Positions 17,501 through 25,428 of a stretch of 64,000 bases of DNA are shown here, in pieces. Numbering within the stretch: the stretch's first letter is position 1; every line of letters begins with the position of its first letter. The DNA lies in NCBI RefSeq assembly GCF_003353055.1, contig NZ_QKWJ01000021.1, positions 50,443 to 114,442 of the forward strand, read 5' to 3'. The translations under genes were made by a program, and so were the position numbers. The DNA comes from Cupriavidus lacunae. GTDB lineage: Bacteria; Pseudomonadota; Gammaproteobacteria; Burkholderiales; Burkholderiaceae. Under the pieces are notes generated by a model. The model saw only the letters and a list, made by a program, of their open reading frames with translations. It ran no database searches and was not told the origin of the DNA.

Positions 17501-18490
17501 GCCGCCAAGGCCTCGGGCGTGGAGCTGACGCGGCTCACGCCCTACGCCGCCAAGTACGCCGGCTACCCGATCACCAAGGGCAAGCTGACCGTGGACGTGG
17601 CCTACAAGATCGAGAACGGCAAGCTCGATGCGCGCAATCACCTGTTCCTGGACCAGCTGACCTTCGGCGATCGTGTCGACAGCCCGGATGCGACCAAGCT
17701 GCCGGTGCTGCTGGCGGTGTCGCTGCTCAAGGACCGCAACGGCGTGATCGACGTGAACCTGCCGGTGTCGGGCTCGCTGTCGGACCCCGAGTTCAGCATC
17801 GGCGGCGTGATCGTGCGCGTGATCGTCAACCTGCTGGCCAAGGCGATCACTTCACCGTTCTCGCTGATTGCCTCGGCCTTTGGCGGCGGCGGCGAGGAAC
17901 TGGGCTATGTCGAGTTCGCGCCCGGCACCGCGACGCTGACGCCGGTGGCAAAGGACAAGATCGCCAAGCTGGGCCAGGCGCTCAATGACCGCCCGTCGCT
18001 GCGGCTGGAAATCAGCGGCCGCATCGATCCGGCCACCGACGAGGCCGGCGCGCGCCGCGCGTGGCTGGATGCGCGTGTGGCCGAGCAGAAGCGGCGCGAG
18101 CAGCGCGCCAGCGCGCAGGCGGGCGGCGAGGCCGGCGAGGACGAAGCCGGCGAGCAGGGCGCCGAGGTCAAGGTCTCGAAGGCGGAGTACCCGAAGTACC
18201 TGGAGCAGGTCTACAAGCGCACCTCGATGAAGAAGCCGCGCAACTTCGTCGGCTTCGCCAAGTCCCTGCCGCCGGAGGAAATGGAAAAGCTGCTGATGGC
18301 CAACGCCACCGTCACCGATGCCGACCTGAAACGCCTGGCCGAGCAACGCGCGCTGGTGGTCAAGCAGTCGCTCGAGCGCGAGGGCAAGGTGCCGGAAAGC
18401 CGGCTGTTCCTGACTGCGCCCAAGCTCAGTGCCGAGGGCATCAAGGACAAGGGCGCGCCCAACCGCGTGGACTTTTCCATCCGCGGCTAG
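14510..18490 (+). CDS. AsmA-like DUF748 protein, large inner-membrane-anchored periplasmic protein
   Basis: ATG 14510 gives 1326 residues; GTG 14483 would add nine. One membrane anchor lies near residues 15-40 (VAGGVVAALAVFGLAGYFGG), and the remainder is periplasmic beta-rich repeat of the AsmA/DUF748 type (LTDLTIYERDGKTPALTLGE, FSVNNIAVTGSSFSYDD, LRMEIS-like blocks). Two low-complexity Ala/Pro linkers occur near residues 360-395 and 880-910. The C-terminal part has the typical LGYVEFAPGTATLTPVAKDK segment. Large AsmA/YhdP/TamB-type proteins are thought to act in lipid traffic to the outer membrane, so an envelope role is a reasonable inference. It is followed by rubredoxin 106 bp later with no functional link evident. 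Confidence 0.88.
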   Translation: MAFKQSILAVAATPRGRLATRVAGGVVAALAVFGLAGYFGGPPLLKYLVEKNATEALGRKVTLGHAHVRPFELAATLTDLTIYERDGKTPALTLGEVEANTSVASIWHLAPVVDNLHVDRLAVHVVRGADARMSFADVQDKFAALPPKPADAKPARFSVNNIAVTGSSFSYDDKLLNSSLRVDNLTLTLPFLSNLPHDVEIVTRPTLSAQVNGTPLALDGEVLPFADSRQTRLNVNLDGLEVARLMAFAPPLRDAEVKSGKLDTRLTLAFRQQKDTQEMVVMGTAALRDADMRTRAGQPLVKSGRLAVDIGKLEPLAHRAQLRRVEIEGLAVEAARRADGSLNLATAFLPQAASKSTDGVAPAPAPAAVPASAPAAASGVQAAPAKTAPKDEPWRYAVERIVVKQARLGFEDALAPSGPGKLALGPLDAEVKGFTGTEGDKPAHIEATLTVADGQTLHHTGDLLLREGSMAGTLETTGLRPQGFAAWWPPALRSQFGTTAVNAELHYRMAWGTPQFQFVLEKSRLELAPLYVAARDPVVMPTAAAASGSDADAQPADNGRGAQRGGRRARERAADRDGANLPLLQAQKLVLDDIQFDLAKQTFATSQVTLAQPQIAATRDHRGELIEMARLWATESAQQARGTPRRAEPAPAKAAASANGAPAAGGGWKANIGKVVVEGGSARLADYQPAEANRGRPVIHQFRNIALTTGAVAWPLTPAPVSLKLHAESGRSGVIGVDGTVLPAVPASRLQLDLRQVEVSPLQPYMADRFNAALRTGTLTVKGKLNVDAPTGKPIAAQFNGNVLADNVRTVDRITGDDFLRWRSLAVSGIDFAMDESKGPMRVSLGNVALSDFYARVILNANGRLNLQDVMAGGAAKGEAAPSTSLTQAQPASAPATPPVQAGDTRTAQVEQKPGGPKPQMRIGGISVDKGNINFSDFFVKPNYTANLTGMKGSVSKVSSGDPTPADLVLDGRIDDDAPVNISGKLNPLGEQLFLDIAAKASGVELTRLTPYAAKYAGYPITKGKLTVDVAYKIENGKLDARNHLFLDQLTFGDRVDSPDATKLPVLLAVSLLKDRNGVIDVNLPVSGSLSDPEFSIGGVIVRVIVNLLAKAITSPFSLIASAFGGGGEELGYVEFAPGTATLTPVAKDKIAKLGQALNDRPSLRLEISGRIDPATDEAGARRAWLDARVAEQKRREQRASAQAGGEAGEDEAGEQGAEVKVSKAEYPKYLEQVYKRTSMKKPRNFVGFAKSLPPEEMEKLLMANATVTDADLKRLAEQRALVVKQSLEREGKVPESRLFLTAPKLSAEGIKDKGAPNRVDFSIRG

Positions 18491-18596
18491 GCCGGAGTGC
18501 GGTGCCGCCTGGCGCGGCACCGCCACAGGCCCTGCCCGGAAAACCGGTATGATTCGGCCCGGACAATCCGTTCCATAGCCGAATCAGGAGTGAGTT

Positions 18597-18794
18597 TTGC
18601 AGCAGGACCAAATCGAAGCCGCCGTGGCCTTCAAGACCTGGGTATGCGTGATCTGCGGCTGGGTCTACGACGAAGAACAGGGCTGGCCGGAAGACGGCAT
18701 CGCCCCCGGCACGCGCTGGGAAGACATCCCCGATGACTGGCGTTGCCCCGAATGCGACGTCGGCAAGGCCGAATTCGCAATGATCGAGCTGTAA
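18597..18794 (+). CDS. Rubredoxin-type Fe(Cys)4 electron carrier
   Basis: Small soluble electron carrier of 65 residues. The iron knuckles are C-V-I-C-G-W (about residues 17-22) and CPECDVGK (about 50-57), with the aromatic and acidic core YDEEQGWPEDGIAPGTRWED between them. The start is TTG 18597, supported by AGGAG six bases upstream; no ATG is available in frame at that end. In this group rubredoxins commonly serve alkane hydroxylases or oxidative stress enzymes, but no such gene is adjacent here. It is monocistronic in context and is followed by a deletion scar. Confidence 0.95.
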   Translation: MQQDQIEAAVAFKTWVCVICGWVYDEEQGWPEDGIAPGTRWEDIPDDWRCPECDVGKAEFAMIEL

Positions 18795-18833
18795 CGCCGC
18801 AGGCACTTCCCGGTCTGTCTGATCCTGGCGGGC

Positions 18834-18901
18834 TCAGCCCTGGGCCTGCGCCAGCATTGCCGCGAGCAGCACATTGGCGCCCGCCTCGAGTTGCTCGGGC
18901 C
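18834..18901 (-). pseudogene. 3' fragment of a hydrolase-like gene
   Basis: The last 20 or so codons of a minus-strand gene: PEQLEAGANVLLAAMLAQAQ followed by a proper stop. The pattern resembles the C-terminus of M20-type zinc-dependent amidohydrolases, an uncertain assignment from so short a piece. The frame has no plausible upstream part; at about 18900 it runs into a plus-strand LysR fragment. Confidence 0.5.
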
Positions 18902-19750
18902 TGGATCCATTCCGGCGTCTACGACGAATGCCTGGCCGCCTTCCATCGCCAGCATCCGCGCGTGACGCTGCAGGTGGACGTGATGCGCAGCACGGAGATC
19001 GCAGACGCCCTCGCGCAGAAGGCGGGCGGTGTGGGCCTGAGCCTGTACCGGCAGTCTGGCGACAAGCTCGCGCACATGCTCTTCCTGCGCCAGCGCTACG
19101 CCATCTTTTGCGGGCGCCATCACCGCTTGTTCGGCCGCACCGGCCTTGCCATTGCCGACCTGCTGGCCGAGAACTTCGTGTCATTCAGCAGCGACCAGCT
19201 TGGCGATGTGCTGGCGCCATTGGCCGTATTCCGCGACCAGCACGGTTTTTCGGGCCGCATCGTTGCGACCTCGCCCAGCTTCGATGAAATCCGGCGGCTG
19301 GTGTTCGCAGCCTATGGCATTGGCTGTCTGCCGGAACATATCGTGGCCGACGACGTCGCGCAGCAGCGGCTGTGGCGCCTGCCGCCCGAAGAGGGCGTGG
19401 CCGATATCGACATGTACCTGCTGTGGAATCCGGAGCGGCGCCAGACGCCGGCCGAGGCGGCATTCCTCGAACACTTCCGGCACTACGTGGCGCGATATTC
19501 GCTGATGGAGCGGCTGGGGGAGTCCGTGAACGCGCCGCTGGCGGCGTTGCGCGCGCCGACGGCGTGTTGGCCCGTTGCGCGGCTAGCGCAACGAGGCATT
19601 GGGGCCATGGGGCAAGCGGGCCTGATGGTTTCTAGCCGTGCCTTCGCTCCGCATGCCGGCACAACCCCGCACGCTGGCGTTGTGCAGCGCAGCGCCGATA
19701 GCGCATCCGATACGGATGGCTGCACCGCCAGATCGCCCGCAGCACGGTAA
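18902..19750 (+). pseudogene. LysR-family regulator lacking its DNA-binding domain
   Basis: The frame from about 18902 encodes an almost complete LysR effector-binding domain (WIHSGVYDECLAAFHRQHPR, LSLYRQSGDKLAHMLFLRQR, VATSPSFDEIRRLVFAAYGI, VADIDMYLLWNPERRQTPAE) but nothing of the helix-turn-helix, and there is no start codon with a ribosome site at the boundary. About 90-100 N-terminal residues are missing. The end of the frame runs on past the usual LysR end with a Cys/Ala-rich tail. It meets the fragment of an oppositely oriented gene at its 5' boundary, which suggests a single deletion across a divergent promoter. Confidence 0.82.
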
Positions 19751-19796
19751 TGAACAGTAGCGCCGCCATCACGGCGGCGAGCAGGCCGATCGACAT
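19632..19796 (-). CDS. Small single-span membrane protein (54 aa)
   Basis: ATG 19796 is preceded by a very strong ribosome site, GGGAGGAGGG. The product begins with one hydrophobic helix (MSIGLLAAVMAALLFITVLR) followed by a short, strongly basic Arg/Cys/His-rich tail. It lies 43 bp after the 59-residue membrane protein gene on the same strand, so the two are probably co-transcribed. The 3' half overlaps the LysR remnant on the other strand. Not recognised; the ribosome site is the main argument that it is real, and the tail may be read-through caused by rearrangement. Confidence 0.5.
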   Translation of the reverse strand: MSIGLLAAVMAALLFITVLRAIWRCSHPYRMRYRRCAAQRQRAGLCRHAERRHG

Positions 19797-19839
19797 AGCG
19801 GCCCTCCTCCCTGACACCGCCTGTCCGACTCCTGCGGAG

Positions 19840-20019
19840 TCAGATCAGCAGCGGTAACGCTTCAAGCACCAACACCGCGACCAGCGCGCCGATCAGGGCA
19901 CCCATGGTCCGGCAACTGATGCGCAGGAACTTGGCGGTCACCGGGATCGAGCCCATGGCGATCACGCCTACCAGCGCCATCGGAATCAGGAACACTAGAT
20001 CATGCGCGGTGATGTGCAT
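19840..20019 (-). CDS. Small two-span membrane protein (59 aa)
   Basis: ATG 20019 with AGGAGA upstream. The 59-residue product has two hydrophobic segments (LVFLIPMALVGVIAMGSIPV and IGALVAVLVLEALPLLI) separated by a short basic loop (TAKFLRISCRT). No family was recognised. It is divergent from the 168-residue membrane protein gene across 284 bp and followed closely by the 54-residue gene. Size, hydrophobicity and ribosome site support a genuine small protein; function unknown. Confidence 0.6.
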   Translation of the reverse strand: MHITAHDLVFLIPMALVGVIAMGSIPVTAKFLRISCRTMGALIGALVAVLVLEALPLLI

Positions 20020-20303
20020 GGCGGTCTCCTGTCTCTCTTTTGTGATTCCAGTATAGGCAGTGTGTGCCGGATGCACGTCCGCTCGCATCGGGATTGTCCC
20101 CAATCGGTGCCGGGCAGATGGCGCACAGGTACCGATGCCCGCACATATGGTGAGCCGGGCGTTGCGCCGCGTACGCATGCCACACCTTTTTCACCCTTTT
20201 GGCCCCGAAGCGGGAAACCCGTGTCCTATGCTGAGCAGAGACGCGGGGCCTGTTCCCACTCAAGTCCGATGCCCCGCCGACCGAATGAGAGACGGAGGTG
20301 GCT

Positions 20304-20807
20304 ATGGAACTTCACATGCAATCGCACCACTACGTGCGACGACTGCCGGACTGGACCGCGGCAGCGGTTTCGGGGCTGGCGGCGGGCGCGTTGCTGCTGG
20401 TGCTGGAACTGTTCTGGTCGTCGATGGTGTCGGGCGTCAACCCCTGGGTGGCCACGCGCATGATCGCGGCGATCGTGATGGGGCCGGATGTATTGCAGAC
20501 CTCGCTGTTCAGCGTCGGCACCGTGGCCGCGGCACTGGTGATCCACTTCGTGCTGGGCGCCGTGCTGGGGATGATCCTGGCGGCCATCATTGCACCGTTC
20601 ACGCTGGATTCGAGCCTCGGCATGGCCATGGTGGCGGGAGCGGTGTTCGGGTTGGTGGTGTACTTCTTCAATTTCCATGCGATGACGCGGGCCTTCCCCT
20701 GGTTTGTCGAGGTGCGGGGTTGGCATACGTTCATCGGGCACCTGATCTTTGGTGTGGCTGCGGCGGGGTGCTATTGGAAGTTGGAGAGTAAGGATGTGAG
20801 GCATTGA
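20304..20807 (+). CDS. Conserved multi-span membrane protein
   Basis: ATG 20304 is chosen because GGAGG lies five to six bases upstream; GTG 20298 overlaps that site. The 167-residue product starts with a short polar segment and then has four hydrophobic helices: AAAVSGLAAGALLLVLELFW, LFSVGTVAAALVIHFVLGAV, GMAMVAGAVFGLVVYFFNFH and the last near HTFIGHLIFGVAAAGCYW. Several histidines lie near membrane boundaries. The pattern resembles short uncharacterised membrane proteins of Burkholderiales; no function can be named. It precedes the large inverted repeat. Confidence 0.75.
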   Translation: MELHMQSHHYVRRLPDWTAAAVSGLAAGALLLVLELFWSSMVSGVNPWVATRMIAAIVMGPDVLQTSLFSVGTVAAALVIHFVLGAVLGMILAAIIAPFTLDSSLGMAMVAGAVFGLVVYFFNFHAMTRAFPWFVEVRGWHTFIGHLIFGVAAAGCYWKLESKDVRH

Positions 20808-20850
20808 GGGGGCTGATTTGCCGGCCTGGTTCCGCCCTGCTGGGCGGGTC

Positions 20851-20875
20851 ACTTTTTGTCCGAGCGACAAAAAGT
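20851..20875. terminator. Hairpin terminator, left arm of palindrome
   Basis: ACTTTTTGTC-CGAGC-GACAAAAAGT, a perfect 10-bp stem with A/T-rich base giving U-runs both ways. It lies 44 bp after the 167-residue membrane protein gene. Confidence 0.8.
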
Positions 20876-21432
20876 AACCAAAAAACGCGTCGCCTCTGGC
20901 GGCTGGCCACCAATTTGGTGGTGTTGGTGGTTCGGGCGACGGTGCTTGCCGTTTGGCGTGGTTGGCCGTTCGACCCTGCTACGCACCCTGTCCGGTGCCT
21001 ACGTCGACGGATTATTGGACGAACCCGACTTTAGGCTATTGGCAGCCTGCTAACGAGGTCATCGGTAGGACGCCTACGGCTGCGCTGCGCGCACGCAGTA
21101 TCGTAGGTCGAAGGCACTGGCCGGAGTGCGTCGCTGCGCTCGCACGGCGTTCTCGTGATGCCGGGCCAAAAAGCGCAAATCAGGACGTGGTCCGCATCTC
21201 TGCCACGTTAGGGCCGGCGCGCAGCGCAGCCGAAGGCGTCCCACCGACGCGGTGCTTAGCAGGCTGCCAATAACCTAAAGTCGGGTTCGTCCAATAGTCC
21301 GTTGATGTGGGCACAGACAGGGTGCGTAGCAGGGTCGAACGGCCAACCACGCCAAATGGCAAGCACCGCCGCCCGAACCACCAACACCACCAAATTGGTG
21401 GCCAGCCGCCTGAGGCGACGCGCTTTTTGGTT

Positions 21433-21457
21433 ACTTTTTGTCGCTCGGACAAAAAGT
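21433..21457. terminator. Hairpin terminator, right arm of palindrome
   Basis: ACTTTTTGTC-GCTCG-GACAAAAAGT, the mirrored partner of the hairpin at 20851-20875. Confidence 0.8.
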
Positions 21458-21643
21458 GACCCGCCCAGCAGGGCGGAACCAGGCGCTTAAACCTACGACA
21501 ACATCGACCCCGACCTACATACCCAACCCAATGAGCAGAAAGCCCCCCCAAGTAGCCTTGCAGTGACCTGACGACATGCACTAGTCTTATCTCTACCTGC
21601 GTGACTTGCGCATCCCTCGCCACGCGCGAGGAGGAGGGTGGAT

Positions 21644-22993
21644 ATGGCGTTGGCCATCGCACTCGTAGTCATGGTCGTCGCTTCGGTGCTCTTCCATTTC
21701 CTGAGCCCGTGGTGGGCGACCCCGCTGGCGTCCAACTGGAAGCAGATGGACGACACGTTGACGATTACCCTCGTCATCACCGGCATTTTCTTCATCGGCA
21801 TCAACCTGTTTGTCGGCTACATCGTCTGGCGCTACCGCCATGAGGCGCCGCATCCCAATGGCGGCACCGGGCACCGCGCTTCCTACCACCCGGAGAACAG
21901 CAAGCTCGAACTGTGGCTGATCGGCGGCACCACGCTGGGCGTGGTGGCACTGCTGGCGCCGGGCCTGTTCGTCTACGCCGACTACGTGCGCCCGCCGCGC
22001 GATGCCATGGTGATGGAAGTGGTGGGGCAGCAATGGTCATGGGCCTTCCGTTTCCCCGGCAAGAGCGGCCAGTTGGGGGCTTCCGATCCGCGCTTCGTCA
22101 CCGGGGCGAATCCGCTCGGGCTGGACCCCGACGATCCGCGCGGCCTGGACAATATCGTCATCGTCGGGCCTGAGGTGCACCTGCCGCTGAACAAGCCAGT
22201 CAAGGTGCTGCTGCGCTCCAAGGATGTGCTGCATGACTTCTACGTGCCGCCGTTCCGCGCGCGCATGAACATGGTGCCGGGCATGGTGACATCGTTCTGG
22301 TTCACGCCGACGCAGGCGGGGCGCTTCGAGATCCTGTGCGCGCAGCTGTGCGGCGTGGGGCACTACAACATGCGCGGCACGGTGGTGGTGGAAGCGCCGG
22401 CCGCCTATGAAGCCTGGCTGGCTAGGCAGCAGACCTTTGCCGTGACGCTGGCGAAGGCCGCGGCCCCGCCGGCGGCCATGGCGGCTGCCGCGCCCGGCGC
22501 CGCGGGCGACGCCGGCACCATCGAGAAGGGCCGCGCGCTGGCGCAGAGCAAGGGCTGCGTCGGCTGCCACAGCATCGACGGCAATCCGGGCGTCGGGCCG
22601 ACCTGGAAGGGCCTGTACGGCAAGACCGAGACCTTTGCCGACGGCAGCAGCGCCAGGGTGGACGATGCCTTCCTGCACGAGGAGATCACCGATCCGCAGG
22701 CGCGGCTGGTGAAGGGCTTCGGACCGCTGATGCCGACGCTGCCGGTGAGCGAGGACGAGGTGTCGGCGCTGATTGCCTATATCAAGTCAGCCGGCAGCGA
22801 AGCCGCTGCGGCAGGCACGGTCGCGCCGGCGGACATTCCCGCAGGCCCCGCTGCCGCCACCAGTGCCGCCGCCACGGCAGCCGCCGGCCCGGCCGCGCCG
22901 GCAGCCACGCCCGGGGCCGCGTCCGGCACCTATACGACTTCGACGGCCGTGGCCGTGCCGCCCTCGGCGGCGCCCGCGCCCGCCAGGAAGTGA
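21644..22993 (+). CDS. coxB: caa3-type cytochrome c oxidase subunit II with fused cytochrome c
   Basis: Electron-entry subunit of an aa3/caa3 terminal oxidase. ATG 21644 follows a GGAGGAGGG site; GTG 21638 in frame is too close to that site. Transmembrane helices lie at about 2-21, 40-62 and 85-105, followed by the periplasmic cupredoxin domain with the CuA ligands in CAQLCGVGHYNM (two Cys, His, Met) and the upstream His in VLHDFYVPPF. A class I cytochrome c domain is fused at the C-terminal side, with haem motif CVGCH and axial Met in LMPTLPVSEDE. A long Ala/Pro tail ends the protein. First gene of a five-gene operon; takes electrons from a soluble cytochrome c and passes them to subunit I. 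Confidence 0.95.
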   Translation: MALAIALVVMVVASVLFHFLSPWWATPLASNWKQMDDTLTITLVITGIFFIGINLFVGYIVWRYRHEAPHPNGGTGHRASYHPENSKLELWLIGGTTLGVVALLAPGLFVYADYVRPPRDAMVMEVVGQQWSWAFRFPGKSGQLGASDPRFVTGANPLGLDPDDPRGLDNIVIVGPEVHLPLNKPVKVLLRSKDVLHDFYVPPFRARMNMVPGMVTSFWFTPTQAGRFEILCAQLCGVGHYNMRGTVVVEAPAAYEAWLARQQTFAVTLAKAAAPPAAMAAAAPGAAGDAGTIEKGRALAQSKGCVGCHSIDGNPGVGPTWKGLYGKTETFADGSSARVDDAFLHEEITDPQARLVKGFGPLMPTLPVSEDEVSALIAYIKSAGSEAAAAGTVAPADIPAGPAAATSAAATAAAGPAAPAATPGAASGTYTTSTAVAVPPSAAPAPARK

Positions 22994-23003
22994 GGAGACC
23001 CGC

Positions 23004-24761
23004 ATGGCTTACGCCGACGATGCCGCCCATCACGCGCCGCAGAGCTTCTGGACCCGCTATGTCTGGAGCCAGGACCACAAGGTGATCGCCGTGCAGTACA
23101 CCATCGTGGCGATCGTGGTGGGCCTGGTGGGCGTGGCGCTGTCCAACCTGATGCGCATGCAGCTCGGCTTTCCGGGGCGCTTCGAGTTCATCGACGCCAA
23201 CCGCTACTACCAGTTCGTCACCATGCACGGCATGATCATGGTGATCTACCTGCTGACCGCGCTGTTCCTGGGCGGCTTCGGCAACTACCTGATCCCGCTG
23301 ATGGTGGGCGCGCGCGACATGGTGTTCCCCTTCCTCAACATGCTCAGCTTCTGGGTCTACCTGCTGTCGGTGATCGTGCTGCTGACCAGCTTCTTCGTGC
23401 CCGGCGGGCCTACCGGGGCGGGCTGGACGCTGTACCCGCCGCAGGCCATCCTGCCCGGCACCCCAGGCTATGAGTGGGGCATCATCCTGATGCTGGTGTC
23501 GCTGGCGATCTTTATCGTCGCGGCCACCATGGGCGGCCTGAACTACGTCACCACGGTGCTGCAGGCGCGCACCGAGGGCATGACGCTGCTGCGCATGCCG
23601 CTGTCGGTGTGGGGCATCTTCATGGCCACCATCCTGGCGCTGCTGGCGTTCCCGGCGCTGTTCGTGTCGGCCGTGATGATGCTGCTGGACCGCACGCTGG
23701 GCACCAGCTTCTTCATGCCGGCGATCGTATCGATGGGCCAGCAGCTCCAGTACAAGGGCGGCAGCCCGCTGCTGTTCCAGCACCTGTTCTGGTTCTTCGG
23801 CCATCCCGAGGTGTATATCGTCGCGCTGCCGGCCTTCGGCATCGTCTCGGACCTGGTCAGCGTGCATTCGCGCAAGAGCATCTTCGGCTACCGCACCATG
23901 GTGTGGGCGATCCTGGCGATCGGGGTGCTGTCGGTGGTGGTGTGGGCGCACCATATGTTCGTCAGCGGCATGAACCCGTATTTCGGCTTCTTCTTTGCCA
24001 CCACCACGCTGATCATCGCCATCCCCACCGCGATCAAGGTCTACAACTGGGTCATCACGCTGTGGCGCGGCGATATCCATTTCACCGTGCCGATGCTGTT
24101 TGCGATCGCCTTTATCAGCACCTTCGTCATCGGCGGGCTGACCGGGCTGTTCCTGGGCAATGTCAGCGTGGATATCCCGCTGTCCAATACCTACTTCGTG
24201 GTGGCGCACTTCCACATGGTGATGGGCGTATCGCCGATCCTGGTGGTGTTCGGCGGCATCTACCACTGGTACCCGAAGGTAACCGGCAGGATGCTGAACG
24301 ACACCATGGGCCGCATCCACTTCTGGGTCACCTTCGTCGGCACCTACGCCATCTTCTTCCCGATGCACTACCTGGGCGTGCTGGGCATGCCGCGCCGCTA
24401 CTACGCCTACCAGAACTACGCCTTTATCCCGGAATCGGCGCATGTGATGAACATGTATATCTCGGTGGCCGCGTTCATCGTCGCCACGGCGCAGCTGCTC
24501 TTTGTCTTCAACCTGGTGTGGAGCCTGTGGCGCGGCCGCAAGGCCGACGCCAACCCGTGGCGGGCCGCGTCGCTGGAATGGCAGACGCCGCAGACGCCGC
24601 CGGCGCACGGCAACTGGGGACCGCACCTGCCGGTGGTGTATCGCTGGGCCTATGCCTACAGCGTGCCGGGCGCGCCCGAGGATTTCATCGCGCAGAACGC
24701 GCCGCCCGAGGCGGGCGGGGCCGAGCCCGAGCCGCATGCCAGCCGCGGAGCCGTCGCATGA
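23004..24761 (+). CDS. coxA: Cytochrome c oxidase subunit I (haem a, a3-CuB)
   Basis: Catalytic subunit that reduces oxygen to water and pumps protons. ATG 23004 has GAGGAG upstream and gives 585 residues with 12 core helices. Visible ligands and channel residues are MHGMIM (haem a His), GNYLIPLMVGARDM (the D-channel entry region), GHPEVY (CuB His, Glu and cross-linked Tyr, as in A1-type oxidases), AHHMFVSG (the two further CuB His) and HFHMVMG (haem a3 and haem a His). It starts 10 bp after coxB and its TGA overlaps the start of the next gene (ATGA). Typical of an A-type oxidase. Confidence 0.96.
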   Translation: MAYADDAAHHAPQSFWTRYVWSQDHKVIAVQYTIVAIVVGLVGVALSNLMRMQLGFPGRFEFIDANRYYQFVTMHGMIMVIYLLTALFLGGFGNYLIPLMVGARDMVFPFLNMLSFWVYLLSVIVLLTSFFVPGGPTGAGWTLYPPQAILPGTPGYEWGIILMLVSLAIFIVAATMGGLNYVTTVLQARTEGMTLLRMPLSVWGIFMATILALLAFPALFVSAVMMLLDRTLGTSFFMPAIVSMGQQLQYKGGSPLLFQHLFWFFGHPEVYIVALPAFGIVSDLVSVHSRKSIFGYRTMVWAILAIGVLSVVVWAHHMFVSGMNPYFGFFFATTTLIIAIPTAIKVYNWVITLWRGDIHFTVPMLFAIAFISTFVIGGLTGLFLGNVSVDIPLSNTYFVVAHFHMVMGVSPILVVFGGIYHWYPKVTGRMLNDTMGRIHFWVTFVGTYAIFFPMHYLGVLGMPRRYYAYQNYAFIPESAHVMNMYISVAAFIVATAQLLFVFNLVWSLWRGRKADANPWRAASLEWQTPQTPPAHGNWGPHLPVVYRWAYAYSVPGAPEDFIAQNAPPEAGGAEPEPHASRGAVA

Positions 24762-25405
24762 ATGCCGAAGCCCTGTACAAGGTCAGCCGCGACGATTTCG
24801 GCGGCAACCCGTCCGGCGAGAACGCCGCCAACCACCGTCCCCGCGGGCGTGCCCCGGCGAGCATCGGCCTGTGGGTGTTCATGGGCGTGGTCACCTCGCT
24901 GTTTGCGCTGTTCCTGACGGCCTATGCGCTGCGCATGGACAGCCCGGACTGGCACCGCATCGGGCTGCCGTGGCAGGTGTGGCTGTCGACCGCGCTGCTG
25001 GCGGCCGGCAGCGTGGCCATGGCGGTGGCGTCGCACGCCGCGGGCCGGGGCGAGATGGCCGTGGCCCGGCAGGCGCTGCGCCTGGGCGGCCTGGGCGCGG
25101 CCGGCTTCGTGGCCTCGCAGTTGTGGGCCTGGCAGGCGCTGGGCGCGATGCAGGTGATGCCTGCCGGCAATCCGGCCGGCAGCTTCTTCTACCTGCTGAC
25201 GGCGATGCACGGCCTGCACGTGCTGGGTGGCCTGGCCGGCTGGGGCGTTGCCATGTCGTCGCGCGGCAGCGGCGAGGCCGCGGTGCTGCGCATGCGGCTG
25301 TGCGCGCGCTACTGGCATTTCCTGCTGGCGGTGTGGCTGGTGCTGCTGGCCGCGCTGGGGTGGCTCACGCCCGAACTGGTGCGCTACATCTGCGGCACGG
25401 CCTAG
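24758..25405 (+). CDS. Haem-copper oxidase subunit III family protein (first of two)
   Basis: 215 residues, overlapping coxA by four bases (ATGA), so translation is coupled. Five hydrophobic helices can be seen, beginning IGLWVFMGVVTSLFALFLTA; the C-terminal part has the subunit III signature YLLTAMHGLHVLGGLAGWGV and RYWHFLLAVWLVLLAALGWL. It is shorter and more divergent than the following subunit III protein. In operons of this type a divergent subunit III-like protein ahead of a normal one is known; the role of the extra copy is not established. It is expected to stabilise subunit I in the membrane. Confidence 0.85.
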   Translation: MNAEALYKVSRDDFGGNPSGENAANHRPRGRAPASIGLWVFMGVVTSLFALFLTAYALRMDSPDWHRIGLPWQVWLSTALLAAGSVAMAVASHAAGRGEMAVARQALRLGGLGAAGFVASQLWAWQALGAMQVMPAGNPAGSFFYLLTAMHGLHVLGGLAGWGVAMSSRGSGEAAVLRMRLCARYWHFLLAVWLVLLAALGWLTPELVRYICGTA

Positions 25406-25428
25406 CGGCGGCGGCAAGGAGAACCGGC

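Larger units (their letters stand above)
20824..21484. repeat. Large imperfect palindrome (two arms of about 269 bp)
   Basis: Left arm 20824-21092 and right arm 21217-21484 are reverse complements with scattered differences, separated by about 124 bp. Each outer end carries the same hairpin terminator (20851-20875 and 21433-21457). Distinct shared blocks include CCAAATTGGTGGCC-type sequence, GGACGAACCCGACTTTAGG versus its complement, and GGCTGCGCTGCGCGC at the inner end. Short frames inside (for example 20856-21053) are side effects of the repeat and are not taken as genes. No target duplication was seen. Confidence 0.9.

Noticed and set aside
20856..21053. 65-residue frame in the large palindrome (MSERQKVTKKRV start)
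   Set aside because: Such frames arise from the repeat and its terminator; the same frame occurs in mirrored form in the other arm.
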